A DNA stretch of 64,000 nucleotides from Ampelomyces quisqualis (taxonomy: Eukaryota; Ascomycota; Dothideomycetes; Pleosporales; Phaeosphaeriaceae), in contig JAGTXZ010000020.1 in the NCBI GenBank assembly GCA_018398575.1, forward strand, positions 248,001 through 312,000. Direction: 5' to 3'. Shown here in pieces: positions 32,827 through 41,986 of the stretch. Position 1 is the stretch's first letter. The number at the start of each line of letters is the position of its first letter. The translations under genes and the position numbers were made by a program. The notes beneath the pieces are model-generated. The model was not told the DNA's origin. It was given only the letters and a program-made list of their open reading frames with translations, and ran no database searches.

Positions 32827-34330
32827 AAACTATGATCGTTGAATGAGGTTTGTGACTTTGTGTGTGCGTACTGGCTCGATGTGTGAGGCTAAAGTGGTCG
32901 CTGGTAACATTAGGAATTGTCTGTATCGAAAGAAGAGACGACTTACAGAAGCCAGATTGATCGCGGATATCCAGATGCGGACCTTGTGCTACTTGAAGAG
33001 ATCCATGAACAAGTCGTAGAAGTTGAAATACGTCTCAGCAGTTGGTCAAGGTACTGACACCGGCAGCTGAAGGTGTTGGGATATTCGTTCTGTCTGCCAA
33101 ATTGATGGCCGACATTCTGGAGCGGGATTTGTACTGCTTGAGGAGGTCCGTGGCCAAGGAATTGAAGTTGACAGACGTCTCCGCGCCGTCGATGGTCCCT
33201 GGTAATGTTAGAATTTGCACAAAGAAGAAGTCGTGATGACTTACGCTTGGTATTCAGCATCGAGTATCTCCATCGTGAGATTGTGGTTCGGCGGCCTTCA
33301 GTGCACCGAGGTGCTTGGCCTTCGCTTCTTATCCCTCTTGTTCCCGGAAGCCCATGATGCTCCGCTGCAGTACCTAGAAAACGCGAAAGCATTTAGCCTG
33401 GGCAAGCAAAATCAAAATTGCGGGCTAGTGGGACTTACCATTCAGCTGAAATGCTCCTCGTTTGCATGGAACTGTTGCTTCCGGCCGCCCCTCCGCCCAG
33501 AGCAGGAGAGCAACGGGGGGAGCGACATCCGTCGGCTCAACCTGATCCGCTACCTCCATGCCCTAGGGTTATAGGCTACCTTGTGAAGCAAGCACTAAGT
33601 GGACAAGGGTTAGACAAATCAGGATGTTGAAGTAGGGAGACTCACCATCCAACGAAAGTGCTCTTCGCTAGCATGAAGTTTTTTGCTTCTAGTCGCCCCT
33701 CCGCCCAGAGCAGTAGAGCAGCGGGGGGAGCGACATCCGTCGGCTCAACCTGATCCGCTACCCTCCTGCCCTAGGGTTATAGGCGACCTTGTGAAGCAAG
33801 CACTAAGTGGAAAAGAGTCAGACAAACCAGGGTATTGAAGCAGGGAGACTAACAATCCAACGGAAGTGTTCTTCGCTTGCGTGAAGCTTTTGCTTCTGGT
33901 CGCCCATCCTGCCCTAGGATTATAGGCGACCTTCTGGAGCGAGCCAAGTGCGCGGCCCCTCCGCCCAGAGTAGAAGAGGAGCGGGGGAGCGACATAAACC
34001 CCTTCTAGTTGCTGCTCTAGGGTTGTAGTCCGGCACATATGCAGGGAGCTGATCAGATAAGAGTTAGTGACAATCTCTATGATGAGGGACAAGAAGTAAG
34101 TACTTACTTGACAGCGCAACTCGAATATTACCTCGCACGCAGTACTGCAGAAAGGAATTGGCTTCTACAATACTTATGCTCATGCTGCAATGCACCAGGC
34201 GCTGGTTACGAAGGTGTCAGAGATGCTTTCGGGTATGGTGAGCGAGAAGGAAGCACTTACTTTGACTGCAGCTCGAGCGCGCCGTACGTGATATGAGGAA
34301 ATACTGAGGAAGAAGTAGAGGAAGTATAAC
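32827..34330 (-). pseudogene. decayed multi-exon gene with tandemly duplicated intron+exon units
   Basis: Reading the minus strand, strong donors and acceptors alternate: GTAAGTGC to GTGCATTGCAG, GTAAGTAC to CTGATCAG, GTTAGTCT/GTGAGTCT to CCACTTAG, GTAAGTCC to TTTTCTAG, GTAAGTCA to TTACCAG, GTAAGTCG to TTACCAG. The blocks between them read as protein but carry stops. Two exon blocks (33198-33087 and 33039-32947) are homologous: 'AETSVNFNSLATDLLKQ' matches 'AETYFNFYDLFMDLFK' then TAG, and both continue to 'SAINLA'. The stop stands where the first copy has CAG. The following introns also resemble each other (unit about 298 bp). Another exon ('FREQEG' then TAA, 'EAKAKHLGALKAAEPQSHD') lies at about 33385-33240. 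The family is unknown. The unit series ends at the foldback element. Confidence 0.55.
33437..34025. repeat. tandem repeat, 207-bp unit, two full copies and a rearranged third
   Basis: Copies begin at 33437, 33644 and 33852. The first two are highly similar over 207 bp and share GCCCCTCCGCCCAGAGCAG, GGGGGGAGCGACATCCGTCG, GCCCTAGGGTTATAGG and CTTGTGAAGCAAGCACTAAG. The third lacks the middle part and then repeats pieces of it in another order, up to about 34025. On the minus strand each unit holds one exon block with 'AYNPRA' or 'DYNPRA' and one intron of about 50 bp ending CCACTTAG, so the repeat unit is an intron+exon module. Confidence 0.85.
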
Positions 34331-34429
34331 TTTTGTGGTGTAGAAGCGAAGGTGAGAGCAGGTGAGCGAAGACTTTATAATCACAACAAAAGGCCGCGTT
34401 AGTCCCAAAGCGGAACTGGCTTGGCGATC

Positions 34430-35080
34430 GCCATGCTGGACGGCAGGTGCAGCTCGCAGGCAGCCAGACTCCCTATCGAATCTGTCTTCACGGACTGTGA
34501 GTTTTTCCTGGGTCGCGCTGACCAGATCTTTTGGCTACTCCGCGACTGAGGCGTCTAAACAGTTTCACAGCTTCGGCGCCATCTCCCTCAAGACCCCCTA
34601 CCTGACGACTTCAAGCGCATTATTACTCTCCTGGCCGCACCTGCCGCACGGCTCGCTTCTACTCCAGCTAATTCCGTTATCATCAATCTCAACTGTGGGC
34701 GCGCAATTGTCGGCGAGATCGACTTCACGAAGCAGCGCAGCACAAAGATTTATCGCATCATAGGGACGGAGAACTGGAGGGACGGACTGAAGACAACAGG
34801 CTTGAAGATGGGCCTGCCAACAGAGTACCAGAATGCACCTCGTATCGAGAGGAATGCGGGCTACAAAGGCGAAGAGCTTAGCCTTTTAAGGGATGAGTAG
34901 AAAAGTGTCTTGACAGGAGAGAGAAGACTGGTATGAAGTGGGCGAGACTGGCGGCAGATCAGAAGGCAGAGAAGCTGGATGAGTGGACGGAGCATGAGGC
35001 TTTGCCACATGTGGTATAAGAGAAGACGCAGGACTGGAGTACGGAGGTGCTAAGGCGAGTGAGCGGCCATGGTATCACAT
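34430..35080 (+). pseudogene. gene relic, unknown family
   Basis: One plus-strand frame from about 34437 reads as protein ('LPIESVFTDCEFFLGRADQI'), meets TGA and TAA close together near 34549-34559, then stays protein-like for about 110 codons ('NSVIINLNCGRAIVGEIDFT', 'YRIIGTENWRDGLKTTGLKM', 'GYKGEELSLLRDE') to a TAG near 34900. A shifted frame continues with 'MKWARLAADQKAEKLDEWTE'. The stops are at codons where CGA and CAA could have mutated by C-to-T change. No start codon, signal or known domain is visible. The competing ORF at 34362-34763 in another frame has a poorer composition. Confidence 0.4.
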
Positions 35081-35090
35081 AGCTGCGCCA

Positions 35091-35153
35091 ATGTCCTCCA
35101 AAGCTGCACCGATATCTTGCACAGCTGCGCCAATGTCTTCGATCCAGCTGAGA
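35091..35153. repeat. 21-23-bp minisatellite, three units
   Basis: AGCTGCGCCAATGTC, AGCTGCACCGATATC and AGCTGCGCCAATGTC recur at 21-bp spacing, followed by a degenerate unit. In the plus strand they read 'SCANVLQ SCTDILH SCANVFD', a seven-residue pattern. No gene contains them. Confidence 0.7.
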
Positions 35154-35254
35154 TATCGAGAGATAGGAAATGGTGTTTTCATACGCAAGTATATTGTCAG
35201 ATGCCACCACCTGTTGTATTTGATAGTGATCTACGGGCCAAAACTACGTGACGG

Positions 35255-36991
35255 TCATCTCACCACTTCGTTTCCGGTAGCGTCCAGAATCTGATCATCG
35301 TTACTTCTAGCTAACGAGCTTGGATGTGTTGGCGGTCCATCTCTGCCAAGGCTCTTCAAGTCTGCCAATATCGTGCGCAAATGGTCCTGCCGATTCTGAT
35401 TCGAAGCCCAAGTCACAGCTTGCGAATAATACATGATGTCCCAAGCTTCATCACTCAAGTTCTGCAGGAAGGTCGGTAGCGTGCGAGCCTTCTGGTAAGA
35501 CCGCCATAGCACGCGTCGAATATCGTCGTTGGCACCGATGTACGCAAATTTCATAGCTTGATTGAAGGACTTGAGGGCGGGAGATACGCCAAAAGGCGGA
35601 GGGAGCCTCACAATGAGCTTTTCGAGGGCAGCCATGTGATCGGGATCTTTGCGGGCTGCTTCCATGCGCTGCTTGAGCGTGACAGTCCGGGCATCTTCCA
35701 GCTCGTATGGGTCTGGGGCTACTTCGTGGTCGATGTTTGTGATATCCCGTTGGGCGTGCTTGGCCTCACCCATGAGCTGTTGGATGTAGCTCAGCTTTTC
35801 TAGGAGCTTTGGGTCTCCCATGATTTTGTCGACCTTCGCCTGCAGCTCAAACGGAATAGGCTCGTCGGCGTTAGAGTCCTTCGAATGGGGTGGCGCCGCC
35901 TTTGCCATCTTGATCAGCTCTGTTGTCAAATCTCCGATATCCATCCCCCGCTCAGGATCAATCTCCTGAATAGCTGTAGGGTCGTCCGCAAGCACGGAAT
36001 CTATCTCGGCTTCTAGACCGCCGCCACCTCCCATGGCTTTGAGCAAGTCGCGCATCTGATAAAGCAGTTTGTCGACATCTTGTATGTCATGGTCTGTCTC
36101 CAGCTCCGCAGCAGGCTTTAGTTCATGCTCCGCGGCTATCTCGTCCAGACCACGCTCAAATTCAGCCGTCGCTGCCTCTTCGGTATACTCTGGCATAGTA
36201 GCCATCTTCTGCTGGTACGTTGGATCGTTGTTCAGCTTATCCACCAGCTTGCTCATTACGGCTTGAAACTTGGGATCTTCTGTCGATTCGACATCGGCCA
36301 GTTTTTCGAGTACTTCCACAAGTTCTTCTTTGGCGGCAGCAGCTGCAGGGTCTTCCAGCAATTCCTCAAGTGCTTCTTTCGTCCCTTCCTTGAACGCATC
36401 GTCGAAAGCCCGTTTAGCACGCTGTTCCAGCGTCGTTCCTTGTGCGTCGATTTCCGCTTGTTCTTCCTTGCTCCTTATCATTGATCTCAACTTCCTGAGG
36501 TCATCTGCGACGCTGGCGAACTCTGGGTTCGCAATCATATCGTCCATCATCATGCGCCGGAGCTCTGCGTCATCGTAATCTGGATTCTCTCGTGCTTCTT
36601 TCCTCATGAAGTAAATTTTCTGCTCCCGTTTTCGATCTTCTGCGGTGGCTATTGACTTCACGAGCTGTTTCGGCGTGCCTTTGTCGATGTCCTGCACATA
36701 CCAGTTGATGGTGGGATGACCCGGATGTTCAAGCTGCTCGTCGGTCATGGGCGTTTCCTTTGCGAGTTCCTTGTAAAGCTCCTTCTTGTATGCCTTCATA
36801 TACGCTGTTCCAACCTTCTCTGCCTCCCTTTGGAGACTGTCCAAGCCATTCTTCGTCTTTGCTGCTTTGGTTCTTTTGCCGCGAATCGAGGCTGTGGCCA
36901 GCGAGCGCGCGAAGGGACATCGAGGGGCTTGCGGTCGCGAAAGGGCGCGGAGAAGAGCTCTAGATGGCACGTATGCTCTGAGTGAGGCCAT
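35255..36991 (-). CDS. probable mitochondrial protein, 578 aa, acidic and helical, unknown function
   Basis: Single exon. The ATG at 36991 gives 'MASLRAYVPSRALLRALSRP', then an Arg-rich, acid-free stretch to 'SLATASIRGKR', a classic mitochondrial presequence. An upstream in-frame ATG at 37168 would add 59 residues that hide it, so the shorter form is preferred. The rest is strongly charged and helical ('KVGTAYMKAYKKELYKELAK', 'DDAFKEGTKEALEELLED'), with a Gly run (GGGGGLE) near the middle and a conserved-looking C-terminal part ('FAYIGANDDIRRVLWRSYQK', 'LPTFLQNLSDEAWDIMYYSQ'). No membrane segment is seen. The likely site is the matrix, perhaps in mitoribosome or expression control, by inference only. 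Confidence 0.82.
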   Translation of the reverse strand: MASLRAYVPSRALLRALSRPQAPRCPFARSLATASIRGKRTKAAKTKNGLDSLQREAEKVGTAYMKAYKKELYKELAKETPMTDEQLEHPGHPTINWYVQDIDKGTPKQLVKSIATAEDRKREQKIYFMRKEARENPDYDDAELRRMMMDDMIANPEFASVADDLRKLRSMIRSKEEQAEIDAQGTTLEQRAKRAFDDAFKEGTKEALEELLEDPAAAAAKEELVEVLEKLADVESTEDPKFQAVMSKLVDKLNNDPTYQQKMATMPEYTEEAATAEFERGLDEIAAEHELKPAAELETDHDIQDVDKLLYQMRDLLKAMGGGGGLEAEIDSVLADDPTAIQEIDPERGMDIGDLTTELIKMAKAAPPHSKDSNADEPIPFELQAKVDKIMGDPKLLEKLSYIQQLMGEAKHAQRDITNIDHEVAPDPYELEDARTVTLKQRMEAARKDPDHMAALEKLIVRLPPPFGVSPALKSFNQAMKFAYIGANDDIRRVLWRSYQKARTLPTFLQNLSDEAWDIMYYSQAVTWASNQNRQDHLRTILADLKSLGRDGPPTHPSSLARSNDDQILDATGNEVVR

Positions 36992-37581
36992 GGTCGTGCT
37001 TGCTCGCGCAGTGAGTGTGACGCGTTTGAAATGTCGTCGAAACCTTAGCCATCTGCAAACGATGCAAACATGGCTTGGCACCTCCGAGAACTCCGCATCG
37101 AGCCCCTGACATCCCACGCCTGTTAACATGACCATTTCACACGACGAACAATACAGATGAGCGGCCAATATACCACCGCATGATGCGTGCGCCCACTCGA
37201 CTACTGCTCAAATTCCATATATCGTCACTGTCGAACTTGACATTAGAGGACACCTGTTGTCAACCACCCAAGTATACGACAACCTTACAGAGTACATTTG
37301 GTCTGGATTTTCTGATCGTATGACTGCTGCCGCCAGAATATACTAGTTATGACATTCTGAAGGTGTCTTATGTCGGTGCCTGAATCCAGAGCCACTGAGA
37401 TCGACAGATTGACACCTGCTCGAATCGCACATGTTCATCAAAGCAAAGCCGCTCGCTAAAACCTATCCTGTTGGGCGTCTCAAAGTAGCCCCGAAGCAGT
37501 TGTGCCGGTTAAAATGAAAGCCACGCCTGCTGCGGGTTTTTTATGGAGCGATCCGCTCTTCCTTCTCCCTCCGAAGCTACT
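36992..37581. other. intergenic, no gene seen
   Basis: Promoter side of the mitochondrial protein gene and 3' flank of the PLC-like pseudogene. Confidence 0.6.
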
Positions 37582-38589
37582 ATCTGGAGCCTGGTTGCTC
37601 AAGTATCTTGCCCTGAAGAGCCTTGATCTTGTTGAAGACGTCAATTGACTTGATAGCCGATCCAACGTTGAAGAAGTCGATAAGGACAAATCTTGGCCGC
37701 CGTTCGACCTCGTTCGCGCAAGTCTTCGTGTGAAGTCCAAAGCCGCCTGGACCGTCCCATGGATTCGTGCTCGCGATTGCGCGTCTTTCAGGTGTCTTGA
37801 TTTCGAACGCTTGCTGTCAGTACAAGAGGTGGTTGACGAGGAAAAGCCTTCCGGATGCGCGCGCTTCGGCCATAGTGGTCGTGTTCGAGTGAGTTTCGGG
37901 TCGCCAGAAAAGGCTGATGCAGATGTCATGTAGTAGCCAGTGCTCCGCACGAAATCGTACTCGTTGAGCAGGTAAGGCGCGTTCTCTTTGTCTGGAACCA
38001 GTGGAACCAGGGCGTTGATGAAGGTAACAAGGCGCTCGCCTTTTTCAATCACCTGCCCGAATGTTGGCCAGGTTTGGTTGAATTCGCTCAAAGGCGGTGG
38101 TGCCGCAGTGACGTTGGGCGGCACCTACACGTAGTGCGCAAGGTCTGCCTTTGAGTATTTACCATTGATCTCTCCTGCATTAACAAAATGGTATTTGACC
38201 AGTAGCAGAGAGACGACCTCGTTCGGACTCCTATCGAGTCAATTCCGAATTTCCTCCAGCCACGCGCTGAAAAGGCCAACATCCAAGAGTGCGCATGAAG
38301 TGTGGCAAAGATGCAGCTAGCGTGCCTTTGTATTGCGCTTCAAGGCGACGTGAACTTGCGCTGTCAGGAGACGGACGCATACGTCTAGCTGCACAGTGAA
38401 ATTGTAGAATTGATTGCCAGAAGAGGAATGCCTTGTTAATGTGTCGCTGAGAAATGAAGAGTTGCGTGCACCAAGATGAGTGACCTTGTCGTAGCTAACG
38501 TCGCACAGCTTCGGGGAGTTGTCATATGCTCGACCTGCGGCTGCGACAAAAAGGGCGGCCAGCGCCATAAAAACGAAAAGAGAACGCAT
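37582..38589 (-). pseudogene. PLC-like phosphodiesterase (secreted TIM-barrel type), disabled
   Basis: From the ATG at 38589 the frame gives a signal peptide ('MRSLFVFMALAALFVAAAG') and then the family pattern: 'NSPKLCDVSYDKVTHLGARN', 'GNQFYNFTVQLD', 'VRLLTAQVH', 'LHLCHTSCALLDVG', 'SPNEVVSLLLV', 'TWPTFGQVIEKGERLVTFIN', 'APYLLNEYDF'. Three in-frame stops interrupt it: TAG before 'LHLCHTSC', TGA in 'EIRN*LDRSPNEVV' where relatives have Trp, and TAG in 'HYV*VPPNV'. After 'SAFSGDPKLTRTRP' the frame shifts; the correct frame resumes as 'RLFLVNHLLY', meets TGA, and continues through 'RPRFVLIDFFNVGSAIKSID' to the TAG at 37582. Relatives are extracellular, bacterial-PI-PLC-like barrels with an early His. 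The gene is clearly dead, although most of its length is still legible. Confidence 0.88.
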
Positions 38590-39092
38590 AGCGAACTTCC
38601 TGAGATACCACCAAGAGAAGTGCTCACGTTGTACGAATTTGCGCGATGCTAGGCATATGCGATAAAGCGGAAGCGAGCCGCTAAACAAAGAAGCATCGGC
38701 AAAACTCTTAGGTCACAATGGTGTTGTACATTGAGTCGCTGTTGCGGCGCGTCATTGATGGACAATGGCGTTGTAAAGCATGGTGAAGGCGCCTGTGCCA
38801 CATCCCAACGTCTGGTCGCTTAAATCTCACGTTCCATGAACACTGTGTGCAGTGTCGGCGGGATATTCGACAGTCATATCCTCCCGGAAGAATACTCTGT
38901 TGAGTACTTCCAAGGTCTGGCATCATCTCACACCTACAGCCTCTCGGGTAGCCTCACCACCTCGTCCCGGTATCGTGCAAAGTCCTCGCTGGTAATAGAG
39001 ATATCCACCATTCGTGTCGGCTAGGAACCTTTCCTGAATTCTTGTTTGTAGTCACTGTAATCCGCCGCTTCAAGTGTATCAAGTTTCTCGTC
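38590..39092. other. intergenic between divergent genes, no gene seen
   Basis: Short ORFs only. The region lies between the PLC-like pseudogene (minus) and the 211-aa gene (plus) and presumably held both promoters. Confidence 0.55.
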
Positions 39093-39728
39093 ATGTCTAG
39101 AGATCACGGTGCTGAGCGTCCATCACACTCACCACGGCGAATCACATTTGTTGATGCGCAAAAATCAGATCTCCACACGCAGCACCCAGCTGCGTTGTCC
39201 CCGACCTTTCCTCCGCTCAATATTTCGCCCTGCAGTATGCCGAATTTTGAGCGCCTCCAATACTCGAACAAGGAATCCGTCAAGGTAAACATGGGGCTCA
39301 CATTTGGCCCAAGACACGATCATAATGGGTTTTCGACGGCCAGCGTGGGGATCCACACGAATAAGCCTGCGGTAGACGTTGACTTCGGTAGGCTTACTGC
39401 ACCCATGGTAGCGTCTGCTCGTCAACTCGGCACTGCAGCTCTCATCCAGAAGCTGCTACATCCTCCACCACATGCGTTTGTCTACGGCATATTGTCCATG
39501 CAGTGGGTCATTGGCGTAGTCGGCCGGCAGCACATGGAGTTCCGCAACAACGATGAGCGCTATGTGCTTGCGTTCAACTCGCAGCTTCGCACACAGGGTG
39601 CTGCCTTTGGCATACCTGTATTGTATATGGAGTGGCTGTGTGGAGATGATGAAGAGATAAGCGCAACGGAGCAGAGCTTGCATCTGACTCCTGAGTACTT
39701 TGAGCAGGTCAGCTCCGACATGATGTGA
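39093..39728 (+). CDS. hypothetical protein, 211 aa
   Basis: Single exon. ATG 39093 (MSRDHGAERPSHSPRR) was chosen over 39042 because the extra 17 residues look untranslated. The N-terminal 50 residues are Ser/Pro-rich; the rest has balanced composition ('KVNMGLTFGPRHDHNGFSTA', 'HAFVYGILSMQWVIGVVGRQ', 'QGAAFGIPVLYMEWLCGDDE'), ending 'LTPEYFEQVSSDMM'. There is no signal peptide; one moderately hydrophobic stretch is too short for a confident membrane helix. The family is unknown. It stands between a pseudogene and a gene-poor kilobase, so it could be a lineage-specific gene. Confidence 0.55.
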   Translation: MSRDHGAERPSHSPRRITFVDAQKSDLHTQHPAALSPTFPPLNISPCSMPNFERLQYSNKESVKVNMGLTFGPRHDHNGFSTASVGIHTNKPAVDVDFGRLTAPMVASARQLGTAALIQKLLHPPPHAFVYGILSMQWVIGVVGRQHMEFRNNDERYVLAFNSQLRTQGAAFGIPVLYMEWLCGDDEEISATEQSLHLTPEYFEQVSSDMM

Positions 39729-40437
39729 AGTGGGATGCACCGCACATTTTTTAAGTGAGGTCGTGGTAATCAAGTCTCTAAGTGTTTTTCATGAGCTTAA
39801 TCTGTAGCCTGCCTAGCAGAGCCTCATCTTCTTAATCGTCAACAAACTTCATTCTTTCAACGTAAATACTATTCTAGCAAGATATTCAAATTTGTGTCCT
39901 ACCCATCAGAGTTCTTCAACATATTCGCAACCGTGCCACTAAACTATCCACCAACATGCATTTCCAGACTCTAGCTCTTTTTATGTTCTCCCTCGGGACT
40001 CGATTATAGTTTCCGAGTACAGGCGTCGATCACCGACCTCTTGGTCTACAAGTTGACATGTCCGCCTTCAAGCCACATCTGAAATCCAAGTACCCTTGAC
40101 GCCAGTGTCTTTGTCTAAGGCTTTTATATTCTTCAAAGAACTTGTGGGGCGACATGGCCCAACATTGTGTACAGGTGCGACTTGACTTGGATGGGTCGAA
40201 CACAGTGTCTTGGACGAAGATGCAAGAAGTGGAAAAGATTGTCCTAAAGCATCAAAATAAGGCTGGACGGATTTAGCAGTATGCGGAAGCATGTATAGTC
40301 TTATATGTATGCGTATAAATACATTTGAAACACTGCACTTAACAAGAAACATAGTGACCTCTTGGTGAGCGATGATGCACATGACGGCATGAGGCGTAGA
40401 TGGACAAGAATATTGCACACTAACGCCACTTCTACAC
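39729..40437. other. intergenic, no gene seen
   Basis: 3' flank of the 211-aa gene; overlapping minus-strand ORFs here have unnatural composition. Confidence 0.55.
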
Positions 40438-40677
40438 TCATTTTTCTTGGGCATGTTGCCTTTCCCGTCTTTCGATCTGCTCGTCGATTGACCTGTTTTT
40501 TTCCTTGATTTCTTGGGCTTGCCCGAGCTTCGAGGAAGAATATCCTCGCCGACCACCATAACATATGCGCCCATACATTGATGTGCCTTTAGTTGTCAAA
40601 TATGTTTTGCGCTTGCCCGTATATGCTGGTTGGTCAAGGCGCCATAGATGCGACCTTTTCATTGCGTTGTGCGCCAT
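40438..40677 (-). CDS. possible small basic protein, 79 aa
   Basis: A minus-strand frame reads 'MAHNAMKRSHLWRLDQPAYT', then 'GRICYGGRRGYSSSKLGQAQ', and ends with a charged helix 'EIKEKNRSIDEQIERRERQH'. Internal ATGs (MKRSHLW at residue 6) are alternatives. A clean stop, a helical tail and Lys/Arg richness are in favour. Short length, an overlapping frame (40068-40574) and no recognised family are against. Confidence 0.3.
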   Translation of the reverse strand: MAHNAMKRSHLWRLDQPAYTGKRKTYLTTKGTSMYGRICYGGRRGYSSSKLGQAQEIKEKNRSIDEQIERRERQHAQEK

Positions 40678-41120
40678 AGCGTCCCCAGTATAGCATCAGA
40701 TAACTTCCTCGACACATTTTGTATGTAGAGATCTCGCATTCCATAGTCGATTCAGATACATTGAGTATGTCCAGGAAGATGGAAGAGTTGATTCTCCTGT
40801 CTTTAACAGCTTATCACGCTGTTTACATTGTACGTCAACACAGTGCCAGCGCCTGCGTCTCAGACATTCTTAACGCGTTCGTCAGTACTCACGTGTCTCT
40901 TCTCCTGCTATGCATGAATCGTACAAGGGCAGACACGGCCTGACTAGTATCAAGGGCAAATGATGACTAACTCTCCTTCACTTTCACATCGCACACACAA
41001 CCTTAAATCGAGAGCCTGAGAAAAAACTCTTCCTCTTTTTCTCACCATCCACCCTCAACCACTTTTCTCACCATCCAGATTCAAACCCTTGCATAAGCTA
41101 CCAGCCAAAGCAGCGCAAAA

Positions 41121-41789
41121 ATGAAGTTCCTCGCCATTGTCCTCCTCTTCCTCAATGTCTGCGAAACGATGCTAGACTGCGTCTGGCTGATCCTCGCGCT
41201 CCACGACACTTGCTGGCCAGTCATTCTATTCCTGCACGATATCCCTCTCCATTGCCCCATTTCCAGTACTAACAAATCCAGCCGCTCACTCTCCGCGTAC
41301 ATCCCTCTGCCTCTTCCACCTCCTCCCAAGGCCACACCACCAGGCCAGCGAACCCTCTTGCGGCCATCCTTCTCCAACCACTATCTCTGCTGGGTATTCC
41401 TGAGCAACGCCGTCGCCGCCCTGCCCTCTACCGACCGCGCGCTCCTTGCGCCATACATGCGCGGAAGCCACTTCGCCGCGCTCGCCGAGTCCCTACTGGC
41501 CAACGATCCCGCGCCTATCTTGGCAAAGTACGGCATCAAGCTTTCTCCCACCCAGCTGCGGAGAATGGAGCGTTTGCAGAGCTTGCCGGAGATTGTGCTC
41601 ACACCGCCGGAAGACGGGAACAGGAAGCCACAACGGGGCGAGAAGGGAGGCAGGAAGTTGAGGACCAAGGAGGAGTTCTTGGGGGTGCCGAAGAAAGTGA
41701 GCAAGGCGGGGAAAGCGGCGAAGCAGAAGAGGAGGGAGGAGAGCAAGGCAAGGACGCTTGCAGAGAGTAGTAGCAGTGCGAGTGCGTAG
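41121..41789 (+). CDS. hypothetical protein, 222 aa, hydrophobic N-terminus and basic tail
   Basis: The leader before ATG 41121 is CT- and CA-rich and ends GCAAAA, a good fungal start context. Residues 1-40 are hydrophobic ('MKFLAIVLLFLNVCETMLDC', 'VWLILALHDTCWPVILFLHD'), probably one membrane helix or signal anchor. Residues about 60-130 have a Pro-rich then helical character. The C-terminal 60 are strongly basic ('RGEKGGRKLRTKEEFLGVPK', 'KAGKAAKQKRREESKARTLA'). No domain is recognised. Antisense ORFs arise from the skewed codon content and are ignored. Confidence 0.6.
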   Translation: MKFLAIVLLFLNVCETMLDCVWLILALHDTCWPVILFLHDIPLHCPISSTNKSSRSLSAYIPLPLPPPPKATPPGQRTLLRPSFSNHYLCWVFLSNAVAALPSTDRALLAPYMRGSHFAALAESLLANDPAPILAKYGIKLSPTQLRRMERLQSLPEIVLTPPEDGNRKPQRGEKGGRKLRTKEEFLGVPKKVSKAGKAAKQKRREESKARTLAESSSSASA

Positions 41790-41986
41790 GGGTTGTGAGG
41801 GATCTAGGCGCGATGCCGATTCCTTTTGAGCCTTCTCTTTTTTCCCCTTCTCTTTCTGCATTAGTGCCGCTTTCACAGGGCAACGACAACTCACTAGCTA
41901 ACGAACAGAGCTTTTTTCGCTCTAGTATAATTGATCATCTTCTCTCCCCCCGCCTCTATTCCCAATCTACTTACATCAACTCAACC

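Noticed and set aside
33545..33585. CCCTAGGGTTA motif as an interstitial telomere repeat
   Set aside because: Only one CCCTA/GGGTTA junction per 207-bp unit and no TTAGGG array.
36786..37109. Plus-strand ORFs over the start of the mitochondrial protein gene
   Set aside because: Antisense shadows of a strongly biased coding sequence.
35255..37168. Longer 637-codon form of the mitochondrial protein
   Set aside because: The extra 59 residues are Cys/Trp/Val-rich and would bury the targeting presequence; the ATG at 36991 is preferred.
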